Source of the DNA: Bacteroidota bacterium
GTDB lineage: Bacteria; Bacteroidota; Bacteroidia; Chitinophagales; Chitinophagaceae
Assembly: GCA_018267515.1 (NCBI GenBank)
Contig: JAFDYJ010000018.1
Location: 1-46,001, forward strand
DNA: 46,001 bases
Direction of reading: 5' to 3'
The position numbers and the translations under genes were made by a program. The stretch's first letter is position 1. Each line of letters opens with the position of its first letter. This document shows positions 23,658 to 32,772 of the stretch, piece by piece. The notes below the pieces were generated by a model. That model was given only the letters and a program-made list of their open reading frames with translations, did no database searches and was not told the DNA's origin.

Positions 23658-26099
23658 ATGAGAATTGCTTCTTTTATTATTTCTGCCGTGATCACGGTAG
23701 GACTTGTATTTGCATTAAATAAGAAATGGGGTGCTGTGCCTCCATTGGGAAAATTTTTAAGTCCTCAACAGGGATTTTGGCAAAATGCAGAAGCGACAGA
23801 TCATAATTTTTCTAATGATCTCAAATTATCCGGACTAAAAGGCAATGTGGAAGTGTATTTCGATGAACGGCTGGTTCCACACATTTTTGCAGATAATGAT
23901 GAAGACCTCTATTTTGCCCAGGGTTATATTCATGCAAAATTCCGCTTGTGGCAAATGGAATTTCAAACTTTTGCAGCCGCAGGTCGTATCAGCGAGCATC
24001 TTGGCAATGACTCCCGGTTTATAGATTATGACAGGGGAACAAGGAGGCTGGGTATGGTGTATGCAGCCGAAAATGCATTAAAAGTAATGGAAGCCAATCC
24101 TGTGACAAAAAAAGGTTGCGATGCCTATACTGCCGGAGTAAATTCATACATTCATTCGCTTACTTATGCCTCCATGCCATTAGAATATAAATTGCTGGAT
24201 TATAAGCCGGAAGAGTGGAATAATTTGAAAATTGCTTTATTTCTGAAACAGATGAGCAGAACGTTAGCCGGCTTTGAAAGCGATTTGGCAAACACGAATA
24301 TGAAACAGGCATTCAGCTTTGAAGACATTATGGCTTTGGAACAACATATTCCGGATTCACTTTCTCCCATCGTTCCCAGGGGAACAAAGTTTGATCCTCC
24401 TCAAATGATTCCTGTAAAACCTCCGACAGCAGATTCATTGTTTATAAATAATAAAGATATTTTAGATATTGTCGAAGTAGAAAAGCCCAATCCGGCAAAT
24501 GGAAGTAATAACTGGGCCGTTTCCGGAAAAAAAACACAAAGTGGTGCCCCCATACTTTGTAATGATCCTCATCTTGAATTGACATTTCCTTCTATTTGGT
24601 ATGAAATGCAATTGAATTCTCCAACCGTAAATGTTTACGGGGCATCATTTCCCGGCTCTCCTAATGTGATTATCGGATTTAACGATAGCATTGCTTTTGC
24701 ATTCACCAATGCAGAAAGAGATGTAAAGGATTATTATGAAATAAAATTTAAAGACGATAGTAAGCAAGAATATTGGTTCAATGGGCAATGGCAAAAGACC
24801 AAATTGCGGGTAGAAGAAATCAAGGTACGGGGTGCCAAAACTGTTTTGGACACGGTGGCTTACACGGTTTTTGGGCCGGTAATGTATGATAAAAGCTTTG
24901 CTACAGACCTGTCGAAAGGAAAAGCGATTGCCTGCCGCTGGTCAGCACATGATGCTTCCAATGAAGGCCTGATGTGGTTTTATCTTGACCGTGCAAAAAA
25001 TTATGACGACTATTATAAAGCCATCCAGGTATTTCAATGCCCGGGTCAGAATATGCTCTTTGCATCTAAAACTGGTGATATTGCTGTTTGGCAACAGGCA
25101 AAATTTCCTGCCCGATGGTATGGACAAGGTATGTTTGTAATGCCGGGCGAAGACAGCAGTTATATGTGGCAAGGCTCTATTCCACAAAAAGAAAACCCTC
25201 ATGTCATCAATCCCGAACGTGGTTTTATTGAAAGCTCCAATCAACGGCCTGTGGATTCTTCTTACCCCTATTTTATACCAGGAAATTATATTACCATGCG
25301 AGGGATCACCCTTGACAGGAGATTGTCTTCTATGGAACAGATCACACCCGAAGACATGATGAAACTGCAATATGATTACCATAACACCTTTGCAGAATTT
25401 GCCAGGCCTTTACTGTTGAAATACATAAAAGAAGAAGATTTGAATGCTGAAGGAAAAAAATACCTGGACATTGTTAAGGGTTGGGATTTACAGGGGGGAC
25501 CTTTTTCTAAAGGGCAAACTATTTTTACAAGCTGGTGGGATAGCTTGAAAGTTGTAGTATATGCAGACGAATTAGACCGGGTAAAGCCGGAAGCTATGAT
25601 GCCGGATAACCTGACTTTATTCGATGCTTTGGAAAAAGATCCGGAATACAAATACGTGGACAATATCAATACATCTCAAAAAGAGTCGTTATCCGATAAT
25701 ATAACGTCGGCTTTTCAAAAAGCTGTTCCTGGATTATTAAAAGAAGAAAATGAAGGAAAGTTAGAATGGAGTAAACACCAGGACCCAACTATTTATCATT
25801 TACTCAAAACGATTACGGCTTTTGCAAGAAAAGGTCTTCCGGTTGGTGGTGATGGAAATATTATTAATGCGACAACGCATAGCCATGGTCCCAGCTGGAG
25901 AATGATTGTTCAATTGACAGAAAAGACTGAAGCCTACGGCGTGTTTCCCGGTGGTGAAAGCGGAAATCCCGGTAGTAAATTCTATGACAATTTTGTTGAC
26001 AAATGGGCAAAAGGGGAATATTATTCTTTATGGATGATGAACCGGTCTGATGCTGATGATAACCGGGTACGGTGGACAATGAAGTTGAGTAATCAATAA
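23658..26099 (+). CDS. Penicillin acylase family (S45) Ntn hydrolase
   Basis: 813 residues. An N-terminal hydrophobic segment (4-20) exports or anchors it. Family precursors cleave themselves before a serine that becomes the nucleophile: here G282-S283 in ANGSNNWAVSG, the canonical GSNNW. The alpha part (about 55-230) carries HIFADNDEDLYFAQGYIHA, and the beta part FGPVMYDK and a late HSHGPSWRMIVQL. Members cut amides such as beta-lactams or N-acyl-homoserine lactones; which one is used here cannot be told. It acts in the periplasm. It is followed after 56 bp by a small membrane protein gene. Confidence 0.92.
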   Translation: MRIASFIISAVITVGLVFALNKKWGAVPPLGKFLSPQQGFWQNAEATDHNFSNDLKLSGLKGNVEVYFDERLVPHIFADNDEDLYFAQGYIHAKFRLWQMEFQTFAAAGRISEHLGNDSRFIDYDRGTRRLGMVYAAENALKVMEANPVTKKGCDAYTAGVNSYIHSLTYASMPLEYKLLDYKPEEWNNLKIALFLKQMSRTLAGFESDLANTNMKQAFSFEDIMALEQHIPDSLSPIVPRGTKFDPPQMIPVKPPTADSLFINNKDILDIVEVEKPNPANGSNNWAVSGKKTQSGAPILCNDPHLELTFPSIWYEMQLNSPTVNVYGASFPGSPNVIIGFNDSIAFAFTNAERDVKDYYEIKFKDDSKQEYWFNGQWQKTKLRVEEIKVRGAKTVLDTVAYTVFGPVMYDKSFATDLSKGKAIACRWSAHDASNEGLMWFYLDRAKNYDDYYKAIQVFQCPGQNMLFASKTGDIAVWQQAKFPARWYGQGMFVMPGEDSSYMWQGSIPQKENPHVINPERGFIESSNQRPVDSSYPYFIPGNYITMRGITLDRRLSSMEQITPEDMMKLQYDYHNTFAEFARPLLLKYIKEEDLNAEGKKYLDIVKGWDLQGGPFSKGQTIFTSWWDSLKVVVYADELDRVKPEAMMPDNLTLFDALEKDPEYKYVDNINTSQKESLSDNITSAFQKAVPGLLKEENEGKLEWSKHQDPTIYHLLKTITAFARKGLPVGGDGNIINATTHSHGPSWRMIVQLTEKTEAYGVFPGGESGNPGSKFYDNFVDKWAKGEYYSLWMMNRSDADDNRVRWTMKLSNQ

Positions 26100-26155
26100 T
26101 GATTTAAGAACGGCAAATGCACTGATTTTTTGAATTAGAAATACAAATTTTTAAA

Positions 26156-26503
26156 ATGAAATTTATAATAGCTATTGTCTTGACATTCCTGCTTGCATTC
26201 CTGGGCGGAGTTTATATGCAATGGTGGAGCCTGACTATTGCGGCTTTTGTTGTAGCGCTTCTGATTCCTCAAAAAGCCGGAAAAGCATTTTTTTCAGGTT
26301 TCCTGGGAGTATTTCTGTTATGGGCTGTATTAGCCTGGTGGATTAACATGAAAAATGAAAACATTCTTGCCTCTAAAATTGCAGCTGTGCTGCCATTGGG
26401 AGGTAATGCTTATTTGCTTATTTTAGTTACTGCACTGGTGGGTGGCATAGTGGCCGGTTTTGCAGCACTTAGCGCCTGTTATTTAAGATCTGTCCGTAAA
26501 TAA
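26156..26503 (+). CDS. Small four-helix membrane protein
   Basis: 115 residues with hydrophobic stretches at about 3-20, 27-41, 46-64 and 83-109. An MQWWSL turn and a final CYLRSVRK basic tail are visible. No family motif is recognised. It begins 56 bp after the acylase gene on the same strand and may be cotranscribed with it. Confidence 0.65.
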   Translation: MKFIIAIVLTFLLAFLGGVYMQWWSLTIAAFVVALLIPQKAGKAFFSGFLGVFLLWAVLAWWINMKNENILASKIAAVLPLGGNAYLLILVTALVGGIVAGFAALSACYLRSVRK

Positions 26504-26544
26504 TTTTTTTCTATTGCCTATCCGTTCTGTCCATTATTTTCTTC

Positions 26545-26578
26545 TTTGATATTCGGAAATTTTTTCAGGGTATCTTTA
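26545..26578 (+). promoter_or_regulatory. Probable promoter of trhO
   Basis: TTTG (26545-26548), a 22-base spacer and TATCTTTA (26571-26578), one mismatch from TAnnTTTG. The predicted start near 26582 coincides with the left arm of the inverted repeat that forms the leader. Confidence 0.5.
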
Positions 26579-26580
26579 CA

Positions 26581-26651
26581 TTGAAATTTGGTTCAGCCTG
26601 CAACTGACCAATCCTTTTAGATTATCCCGGAAGCCGGGATTCAAATTTCAA
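26581..26651 (+). promoter_or_regulatory. Structured 5' leader of trhO
   Basis: TTGAAATTTG (26581-26590) and CAAATTTCAA (26642-26651) form a perfect 10-bp closing stem. Inside it ATCCCGG/CCGGGAT (26624-26630/26634-26640) makes a 7-bp hairpin, and TCAG/CTGA (26593-26596/26604-26607) a weaker one, giving a possible three-way junction. The stem ends four bases before the ATG at 26656, so folding would directly affect ribosome access. Confidence 0.5.
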
Positions 26652-26655
26652 CACT

Positions 26656-27708
26656 ATGGCGACATTACACAATCGCATCTCCAATACGGAGCTGAAGCAA
26701 CAACTTCTTGAAGAAAACGAACAACGTACTACCATTTCTTTTTACCGTTATTTTAAAATAAAGGATCTACAGAAATTCAGGGATGAATTATACAAGTCAT
26801 TAAAAGAGCTAAACGTATTCGGTCGTATATATGTAGCTTCTGAAGGTATCAATGCACAGATCAGCGTTCCAACCATCAACTTTGAGGTTTTTGAAAAATA
26901 TTTGTATTCCATTGCCCCGTTGAATGGATTGCGGTTGAATATTGCGGTGGACGATGACGGCAAATCCTTTTGGGTGCTTAAAGTAAAAGTAAGAGAAAAG
27001 ATTGTTGCTGATGGAATTTCAGACCCGGCCTTTGATATGTCTCGAAAAGGAAAATATATAACTGCATCTGAATTAAATCAGCTGATCAGTAACCCCGAAA
27101 CCGTGATTATTGATATGCGAAATCATTACGAGTATGAAGTAGGGCATTTTGAAAATGCAATTGAAATTCCATCAGACACTTTCAGACAGCAATTACCAAT
27201 GGCGGTGGACATGATGAAGAATAATAAAGATTCCAATATCATTATGTATTGCACAGGAGGTATCCGTTGTGAAAAAGCAAGTGCCTGGATGTTGCACAAA
27301 GGATTTAAAAATGTATTTCATTTAGAAGGCGGAATTATAAATTATGTGAAAGAAATCAAAGAACTGGGACTGGAAAGTAAATTCATCGGTAAAAATTTTG
27401 TGTTTGATGAAAGGCTGGGGGAGCGGATCACTAAAGACATTATCGCCGTATGTCATCAATGTGGCAAGCCTGCCGATACGCATGTGAATTGTGCCAATGA
27501 AGGTTGTCACCTTTTATTCATTCAATGTGAAGAATGCCATGAAAAAATGGAAGGTTGCTGCAGTTTGGAATGCCGGGATACCATTCATCTGCCTGCCGAT
27601 GATCAAAAAAAACTCAGGAAGGGATTTGATAAAGGAAAAAATATTTTCAATAAATCAAAAGATCGGTTAGATGCCTGGCGGCAACAGCACTCATTAAAGA
27701 AAAAGTGA
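26656..27708 (+). CDS. trhO: tRNA uridine(34) hydroxylase TrhO (YceA-type rhodanese)
   Basis: 350 residues. Enzyme that hydroxylates U34 of certain tRNAs with oxygen, giving 5-hydroxyuridine, the precursor of mo5U/cmo5U. Order of domains: N-terminal UPF0176 acylphosphatase-like domain (about 25-110) with [11 protein letters not shown] (60-70), a rhodanese domain (about 135-240) with [13 protein letters not shown] and the active loop CTGGIRC (C199, R204), then a C-terminal cysteine/histidine cluster ([31 protein letters not shown]) that looks metal-binding. Length is normal for the Bacteroidota form. The leader is structured (see 26581-26651). Confidence 0.93.
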   Translation: MATLHNRISNTELKQQLLEENEQRTTISFYRYFKIKDLQKFRDELYKSLKELNVFGRIYVASEGINAQISVPTINFEVFEKYLYSIAPLNGLRLNIAVDDDGKSFWVLKVKVREKIVADGISDPAFDMSRKGKYITASELNQLISNPETVIIDMRNHYEYEVGHFENAIEIPSDTFRQQLPMAVDMMKNNKDSNIIMYCTGGIRCEKASAWMLHKGFKNVFHLEGGIINYVKEIKELGLESKFIGKNFVFDERLGERITKDIIAVCHQCGKPADTHVNCANEGCHLLFIQCEECHEKMEGCCSLECRDTIHLPADDQKKLRKGFDKGKNIFNKSKDRLDAWRQQHSLKKK

Positions 27709-27757
27709 ATAATTATTGTCTTTTATTTTATCCTTACATTAGCATTGATTTTTTTTT

Positions 27758-28291
27758 GTGAAACAAACATTTGCTGCCATACTTCTCCTTGCCATGTTCC
27801 TGAATATCTCGGGGTATCATTTTCTTTATATTCTCAGGCGTATGGAATTGAAACAGTCCATGAAAGAATATCTTTTACTTCATCCGGAATCAGAAAGTAT
27901 CACCGAATTCCGGTTTCCACTGGACAATTCCTCAATGGCTGAGATGCCGGAATGGGAAAACAGTCATGAATTCTGGTTTAATGGAGAATTATATGACCTG
28001 GTTGAAAAAAGAACGGAAAAAAATCAACTGGTGATACGATGTATCAATGACAAAAAGGAAAGTGCTGTTGTAAAAATGATTGAAAAGATTGACAAAGAGA
28101 ACCGGGGAGATGCAACATCCAAAAGCAAGTCTGCATTTCTGCTGAAAGTAGTTCATTCCTTTTTTATCTCCGGTGTGATTTCCACAATTCATAAACCGGG
28201 TTCTTTATCACAGTTTTCTCATTTTAATGTTTCCTATACTTTTCCCGCAAACCGGGAAGTATTAACACCTCCGCCACGGCAAGAGCTTTAA
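27758..28291 (+). CDS. Secreted or anchored hypothetical protein at the head of the heme uptake operon
   Basis: 177 residues starting at a GTG. The N-terminus (KQTFAAILLLAMFLNISGYHF) is a signal peptide or membrane anchor, which fixes the start; no ATG precedes it. The middle is hydrophilic with FWFNGELYDLVEKR (73-86), and the C-terminus ends in a proline/arginine tail TPPPRQEL. No motif for metal or heme (CxxCH, HRM) is found. It lies 79 bp before the TonB receptor gene with a stable hairpin between. It is probably transcribed with the uptake genes, but its role is unknown. Confidence 0.6.
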   Translation: MKQTFAAILLLAMFLNISGYHFLYILRRMELKQSMKEYLLLHPESESITEFRFPLDNSSMAEMPEWENSHEFWFNGELYDLVEKRTEKNQLVIRCINDKKESAVVKMIEKIDKENRGDATSKSKSAFLLKVVHSFFISGVISTIHKPGSLSQFSHFNVSYTFPANREVLTPPPRQEL

Positions 28292-28313
28292 ACTTCAATT
28301 AGGTGATTTTTGA

Positions 28314-28334
28314 CTTGCGGCTTCCGGCCGCAAG
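28314..28334 (+). promoter_or_regulatory. Hairpin between the secreted protein gene and the TonB receptor gene
   Basis: CTTGCGGC (28314-28321) pairs with GCCGCAAG (28327-28334) around TTCCG. The stem is GC-rich but lacks a proper U-tract, so it may be a processing or stability element rather than a terminator. Confidence 0.4.
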
Positions 28335-28370
28335 GCTATCTATTTATTCATTTTAAAAGCTAAGAAGAAT

Positions 28371-30785
28371 ATGAAACATAGTCTTTTGTTTATATTATTT
28401 TCAATGGCTCTTTCAGGTGGAGTCGTTGCACAGCAACAACTCAGCGGAAAAGTTTCTGATGCTACGGGGAACAATCCACTTGTCGGAGCAACCATTTCAG
28501 TTGCCGGGCAAGCAGTTGCAATTACTGACAAAAATGGGCAGTTTAAAGTTGTATGCTCGCCGGGATCTACTTTGACAGTATCCTTTGTCGGATATAAACC
28601 CTACAATCATCTTATTAAAGATTGTAGTGACGAACTGCGCATTAATCTCATTTCATTAAGTGATGTGTTGGATAATGTGGAGATCACTGCTACCTCCAAT
28701 CAAAATAAGTCCATTTTATATCAGCCATCTTCCATAACAAAATTAGCTGCGCCGGAATTGAAACGCAGCATTGGATTATTTATGGATGATGCCATCAATG
28801 GAAATGTACCGGGTGTGATTATGTCCAGAAGAGCTGTTTCTTCAGGACAACAATTTAATATCCGGGGTTATGGAAATGGTGTAAATGGTACCCGTGGTAT
28901 CAGCAGCAATTTTGATGGCCAGGGATATAAAGTGTACCTGAACGGAATTCCTGTTACCGACGCAGAAGGCATTACTATGATGGATGATATTGATTTTGGT
29001 TCTGTTGGTGATGTGGAAGTAACTAAAGGCCCTGCCGGAACTCTTTATGGTTTGGCTGTTGCCGGCGTTGTGAATTTACAAACAATAAAGCCGGAAAAAG
29101 GAAAGACTTCCATTTCTCAGGATGTATTGCTGGGAACTTATGGTTTGCAGCGATACACTACCCGTTTTCAAATGGGCGGTGATCGTTCATCTTTATTAGT
29201 CAACTACGGACATCAACAAACGGATGGTTATACCATTCACAATGCTTCAAAAAAAGATTTTGTGAATATCGCTGGAAATTTTAAACCCACGGACAAAGAA
29301 TCATTGTCAGTATATTTTGGGTATAGTAAAAGCTACGATGAACGGAATGGTGAATTAACCATTGCTCAATATAATGCCAATGATTTCACCGGAAATATAC
29401 GGTACATCCAGCAAAACGGTCATTCTGAAATTTCAGGTTTCAGAGCAGGCGTAACCAACACTTATAATTTCACCAAAAGTATTTCAAACACAACAACAGT
29501 GTTTGGAACAGGGAGCAACTCTAATGCAAGTTCAGCTGCCGGATGGACCGATAAGGATCCTATAAATTACGGTTTACGTTCTGTTATCAATACCGGTTTT
29601 GAATTGACAAAAGGGTTTAATTTAAGTGGAATTACCGGTATTGAAGCGCAAAGGCAGATTGCACAAACTATTGGTTACAGGATGTCTGATCCGCAAGGGA
29701 ATTCTCATGTATGGAAAATTGGTGACCCTTATTTTATCATCAGTAGTCTTACGTCAAATAAATCTGCAATTTCAAGTACTAAATCTTTATTTACGGAATG
29801 GACACTGGCAATGCCCAACGAATTTTCTTTAACTACAGGTATTGGCTACAGTACAATGAAGATTAATTTGAAGGATAGAAACTCATTCTCACCTTCTATA
29901 CCATCTGAGTTTGAAACTTCCTATACGGGTATGGTTTCACCACATGCAGCACTAAATAAAGTTTTCAATAAGAATTATTCAGTTTATATCTCATATAGCA
30001 AAGGATATAAGGCTCCTACAAGTTCTCTTTTTTACATTCCTTATGTTGCAGCTGATCCTTCAGGATCCGGCATAATTAACAAGGGATTAAAGCCTGAAAT
30101 TGGGAATCAATTTGAGATAGGAACGAAAGGTTCTGCATGGAATAACAGGTTCAATTACCAGTTAGCAATTTTTAATGCTGTCTTTTCAAATAAAATGGGA
30201 GCTATCAATGTCCTGGATAATTTGGGTACTACTACTTTATATTCTTACATAGTAAATGCAGGAAAACAAGTTGATAAAGGTGTAGAAGCCCTGGTTAAAT
30301 TCACCACTTACCAATCGGCTTCCGGTTTTATAGAATCCATTCGTCCATTCGCAAATTTTACTTACTCTGACTTTAAGTACAAGGATTATTTTTTTCACTA
30401 CAAGGGTAAGGTGACTATTGATTCTGCTGTGAATTATGATGGAAAAGCTGTTGCCGGTGTTCCTGCATTTACCGGGAATATGGGTGTGGATGTTGCTGCT
30501 CATTGCGGATTGTATGGAAATATGACCTATTATTATAAAGACGGGTTCCCGATTACTTCAGATGGATTGCTTAATACCTCCGGTTATGGATTGTGGAATC
30601 TTAAATTGGGGTATAAGAAAAATTTGTCCGATCATTTTGATCTCGATTTGACATTTGGCATCAATAACATTGCCGGAGTAAAACATCCTATTATGGTTTT
30701 TGTAAACCAAATACCGGATGCATACCTTGCCGGGCCATCAAAAGCAAATTATTTCGGCGGATTGAATTTGAAATATAATTTTTGA
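28371..30785 (+). CDS. TonB-dependent receptor of the heme uptake operon
   Basis: 804 residues. A signal peptide (about 1-20, ending VVA-QQ), a CarboxypepD-regulatory-like domain (about 23-100; LSGKVSDATGNNPLVGATI), a TonB-box/plug region beginning near VEITAT (103-108) with VTKGPAGTLYG (216-226), and a C-terminal barrel ending in LNLKYNF, with the terminal Phe of outer-membrane proteins. It should bring a chelate across the outer membrane using TonB. Heme is inferred from the ABC transporter that follows, which resembles HmuTUV; a corrinoid or siderophore is possible. Confidence 0.88.
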   Translation: MKHSLLFILFSMALSGGVVAQQQLSGKVSDATGNNPLVGATISVAGQAVAITDKNGQFKVVCSPGSTLTVSFVGYKPYNHLIKDCSDELRINLISLSDVLDNVEITATSNQNKSILYQPSSITKLAAPELKRSIGLFMDDAINGNVPGVIMSRRAVSSGQQFNIRGYGNGVNGTRGISSNFDGQGYKVYLNGIPVTDAEGITMMDDIDFGSVGDVEVTKGPAGTLYGLAVAGVVNLQTIKPEKGKTSISQDVLLGTYGLQRYTTRFQMGGDRSSLLVNYGHQQTDGYTIHNASKKDFVNIAGNFKPTDKESLSVYFGYSKSYDERNGELTIAQYNANDFTGNIRYIQQNGHSEISGFRAGVTNTYNFTKSISNTTTVFGTGSNSNASSAAGWTDKDPINYGLRSVINTGFELTKGFNLSGITGIEAQRQIAQTIGYRMSDPQGNSHVWKIGDPYFIISSLTSNKSAISSTKSLFTEWTLAMPNEFSLTTGIGYSTMKINLKDRNSFSPSIPSEFETSYTGMVSPHAALNKVFNKNYSVYISYSKGYKAPTSSLFYIPYVAADPSGSGIINKGLKPEIGNQFEIGTKGSAWNNRFNYQLAIFNAVFSNKMGAINVLDNLGTTTLYSYIVNAGKQVDKGVEALVKFTTYQSASGFIESIRPFANFTYSDFKYKDYFFHYKGKVTIDSAVNYDGKAVAGVPAFTGNMGVDVAAHCGLYGNMTYYYKDGFPITSDGLLNTSGYGLWNLKLGYKKNLSDHFDLDLTFGINNIAGVKHPIMVFVNQIPDAYLAGPSKANYFGGLNLKYNF

Positions 30786-30792
30786 TCAGTAT

Positions 30793-30822
30793 AGAGGCAA
30801 TCGAACGGGTTGCCTCTGTTTT
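30793..30822 (+). terminator. Weak intergenic hairpin between receptor and binding-protein genes
   Basis: AGAGGCAA (30793-30800) pairs with TTGCCTCT (30810-30817), followed by GTTTTCT. This could terminate part of the transcripts, allowing more receptor than ABC transporter to be made. Confidence 0.5.
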
Positions 30823-30835
30823 CTAAAATAGTTGT

Positions 30836-31699
30836 ATGAAAAAAATATTCTTAATCGCATCACTTTGCGTAATTGTAATTGCCTGCGATCGTTTCGGCAA
30901 AAAACAAAATGATACGGCAGGCAAGCTTCGAATTGTATGTGTATCGAAACAATTAAATGAAATCATATTTGCAGTAGGCGGAGATACGGCTCTTGTGGGT
31001 ATTGATATTTCCAGTACCTATCCGCCGGAGACAAAAAAGATTACAACCGTAGGATATCACCGTGCATTAAGCGGTGAAGGAATTATTTCACTGAATCCAA
31101 CTGTAGTCTGGCATGACGGGAATATTGCTCCGCAGCAGGTAATTGACCAGATAAAAAAAGTAGGAATACCGATGCGGGAATTTCATGGCGGATCAACTAT
31201 TGATTCCACCAAACTACTGATCATGCAGGTTGCCGAAGAATTTCATAATGAACAAAAGGGGAAAGAGCTTTGCGATAAACTGGATGCTGATATGGCAAAA
31301 TTAGATTCAGCAAGAAAATCATATACTGACAAACCGAGAGTACTCATTATACATTTTGGGCAGGCTATGAATAAATATTTTGTATTAAGCCATAGAGGAA
31401 TTCCCAACCAGATGCTGGAGTGGGCAGGAGCAGAAAATGCTGCCGACACTTCACAAAAATGGAGAGACCTCAGCCCTGAAGTGATTGCCATGGCACAGCC
31501 CGATGTAATTTTAGCAACAGATTTCGGATATGATTTGCAGGGAAGTTTGGAAAAGTTCAAACAACTGCCGGGAATTGCATTATCACCTGCAGCTAAGAAT
31601 AATCGTATATACAGGATAGAAGAACATGATCTTGTTTACCTGGGACCTCGTACAGGTCAAAATGTTATAGAGATAATGCAGCTCGTTCATAAGAAATAA
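30836..31699 (+). CDS. hmuT: Heme-type ABC transporter substrate-binding lipoprotein
   Basis: 287 residues. The signal peptide ends in lipobox VIAC with C17 lipidated. The type III periplasmic binding fold is shown by KLRIVCVSKQLNEIIFAVGG at the start, VGIDISSTYP, and NPTVVWHDG. The C-terminal lobe has PDVILATDFGYD and YLGPRTGQN. The pattern is of HmuT/BtuF-like proteins. It is tethered in the periplasm and delivers ligand to the permease encoded eight bases downstream. The symbol is tentative because heme and cobalamin binders are similar. Confidence 0.82.
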   Translation: MKKIFLIASLCVIVIACDRFGKKQNDTAGKLRIVCVSKQLNEIIFAVGGDTALVGIDISSTYPPETKKITTVGYHRALSGEGIISLNPTVVWHDGNIAPQQVIDQIKKVGIPMREFHGGSTIDSTKLLIMQVAEEFHNEQKGKELCDKLDADMAKLDSARKSYTDKPRVLIIHFGQAMNKYFVLSHRGIPNQMLEWAGAENAADTSQKWRDLSPEVIAMAQPDVILATDFGYDLQGSLEKFKQLPGIALSPAAKNNRIYRIEEHDLVYLGPRTGQNVIEIMQLVHKK

Positions 31700-31707
31700 T
31701 TGTATTA

Positions 31708-32772
31708 ATGAACAAACTAAGCTTTAGATTTTATTATATCAGCCTATCTATACTGCTACTGGTTTCATTAATTGTTTCAACCAGGGTAGGAGCGGTTGAT
31801 ATTTCCTTTCAGGATATCATTTCTTTCTTTGGTCACAAATTGGGTTTTATACCGGACAATAATCCGAATTCAATACCTCAGGCTTTATTTTTCCAGATAC
31901 GATTGCCAAGAGTCATTCTTTGTGCATTTGTAGGAGCGGCATTATCGGTTTCAGGCGCATTGATGCAGGCGATGTTTCGAAACCCGATAGTAGAACCTGG
32001 TTTAGTAGGCACTTCTTCCGGCGCAGCATTAGGCGCTGCGTTTGTGTTTGTAATGGGAAAAACTATCTCGGGACCGTTTGCCGACTTCATTGGTCCATTT
32101 ATGCTTCCGTTCTTTGCATTTTTGGGGGGATTGATTGCGACACTTTTAGTTTATCGGTTATCAAGTGTATTTGGAAAAACAAATGTCAATACCATGTTGC
32201 TTGCCGGCATTGCAGTAAATGCATTAGCAAGCGGTGGCACAGGTTTTTTTTCTTACATCGCAAGAGACCCACAGGCCCGCAGTATTACATTTTGGAACCT
32301 CGGTACTTTATCCGGCGCTGATTGGCCTGCAGTAGAGTTAGTGGGCATTTCAACAACTGCCGGCATCCTGATTTGCCTTCGCTATAGCAAAGCATTGAAT
32401 GCTTTATTACTTGGTGAAACAGAAGCGGGTTATCTCGGTATCAATACTGAAAAATTAAAAATGAGAATTATTCTCATCAACACTTTTATTGTGGCAATGG
32501 CTACATCTATTGTGGGTGTAATTGGATTTATTGGTTTGATAGTTCCCCATCTATTGAGAATGATGAAAAGTTCTGACAACCGGTTTCTCATTATTGCATC
32601 AGCATTGCTCGGAGCAATATTGTTGAACATGGCCGATATGGTTTCCCGGGTTATTGTTGCCCCATCAGAATTTCCAATTGGAATTATAACAGCTTTTGTC
32701 GGCGCTCCGGTATTCCTTTTTATTTTAATCCGCAACAGTCGCAAACAGCAACAAGGAGGTTTTTATGCTTAA
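31708..32772 (+). CDS. hmuU: FecCD-type ABC permease for heme or related chelate
   Basis: 354 residues with about ten hydrophobic helices. The FecCD family is shown by QIRLPRVILCAFVGAALSVSG (about 54-74), the RNPIVEPGLVGTSSGA segment and the ATPase-contact loop VIGFIGLIVPHLLRMM. It forms the homodimeric inner-membrane channel. The last eight bases overlap the start of the ATPase gene, indicating coupling. Symbol by context. Confidence 0.88.
   Translation: MNKLSFRFYYISLSILLLVSLIVSTRVGAVDISFQDIISFFGHKLGFIPDNNPNSIPQALFFQIRLPRVILCAFVGAALSVSGALMQAMFRNPIVEPGLVGTSSGAALGAAFVFVMGKTISGPFADFIGPFMLPFFAFLGGLIATLLVYRLSSVFGKTNVNTMLLAGIAVNALASGGTGFFSYIARDPQARSITFWNLGTLSGADWPAVELVGISTTAGILICLRYSKALNALLLGETEAGYLGINTEKLKMRIILINTFIVAMATSIVGVIGFIGLIVPHLLRMMKSSDNRFLIIASALLGAILLNMADMVSRVIVAPSEFPIGIITAFVGAPVFLFILIRNSRKQQQGGFYA

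Noticed and set aside
24942..25382. Minus-strand open frame of 146 codons
   Set aside because: Antisense inside the penicillin acylase family gene, which is intact.
27989..28192. Possible small minus-strand gene in the heme operon
   Set aside because: Antisense to the secreted protein gene and without initiation signals.
31920..32321. Plus-strand open frame of 133 codons
   Set aside because: Shifted frame inside the FecCD-type permease; rich in Cys, Arg and Trp as expected of an out-of-frame reading.
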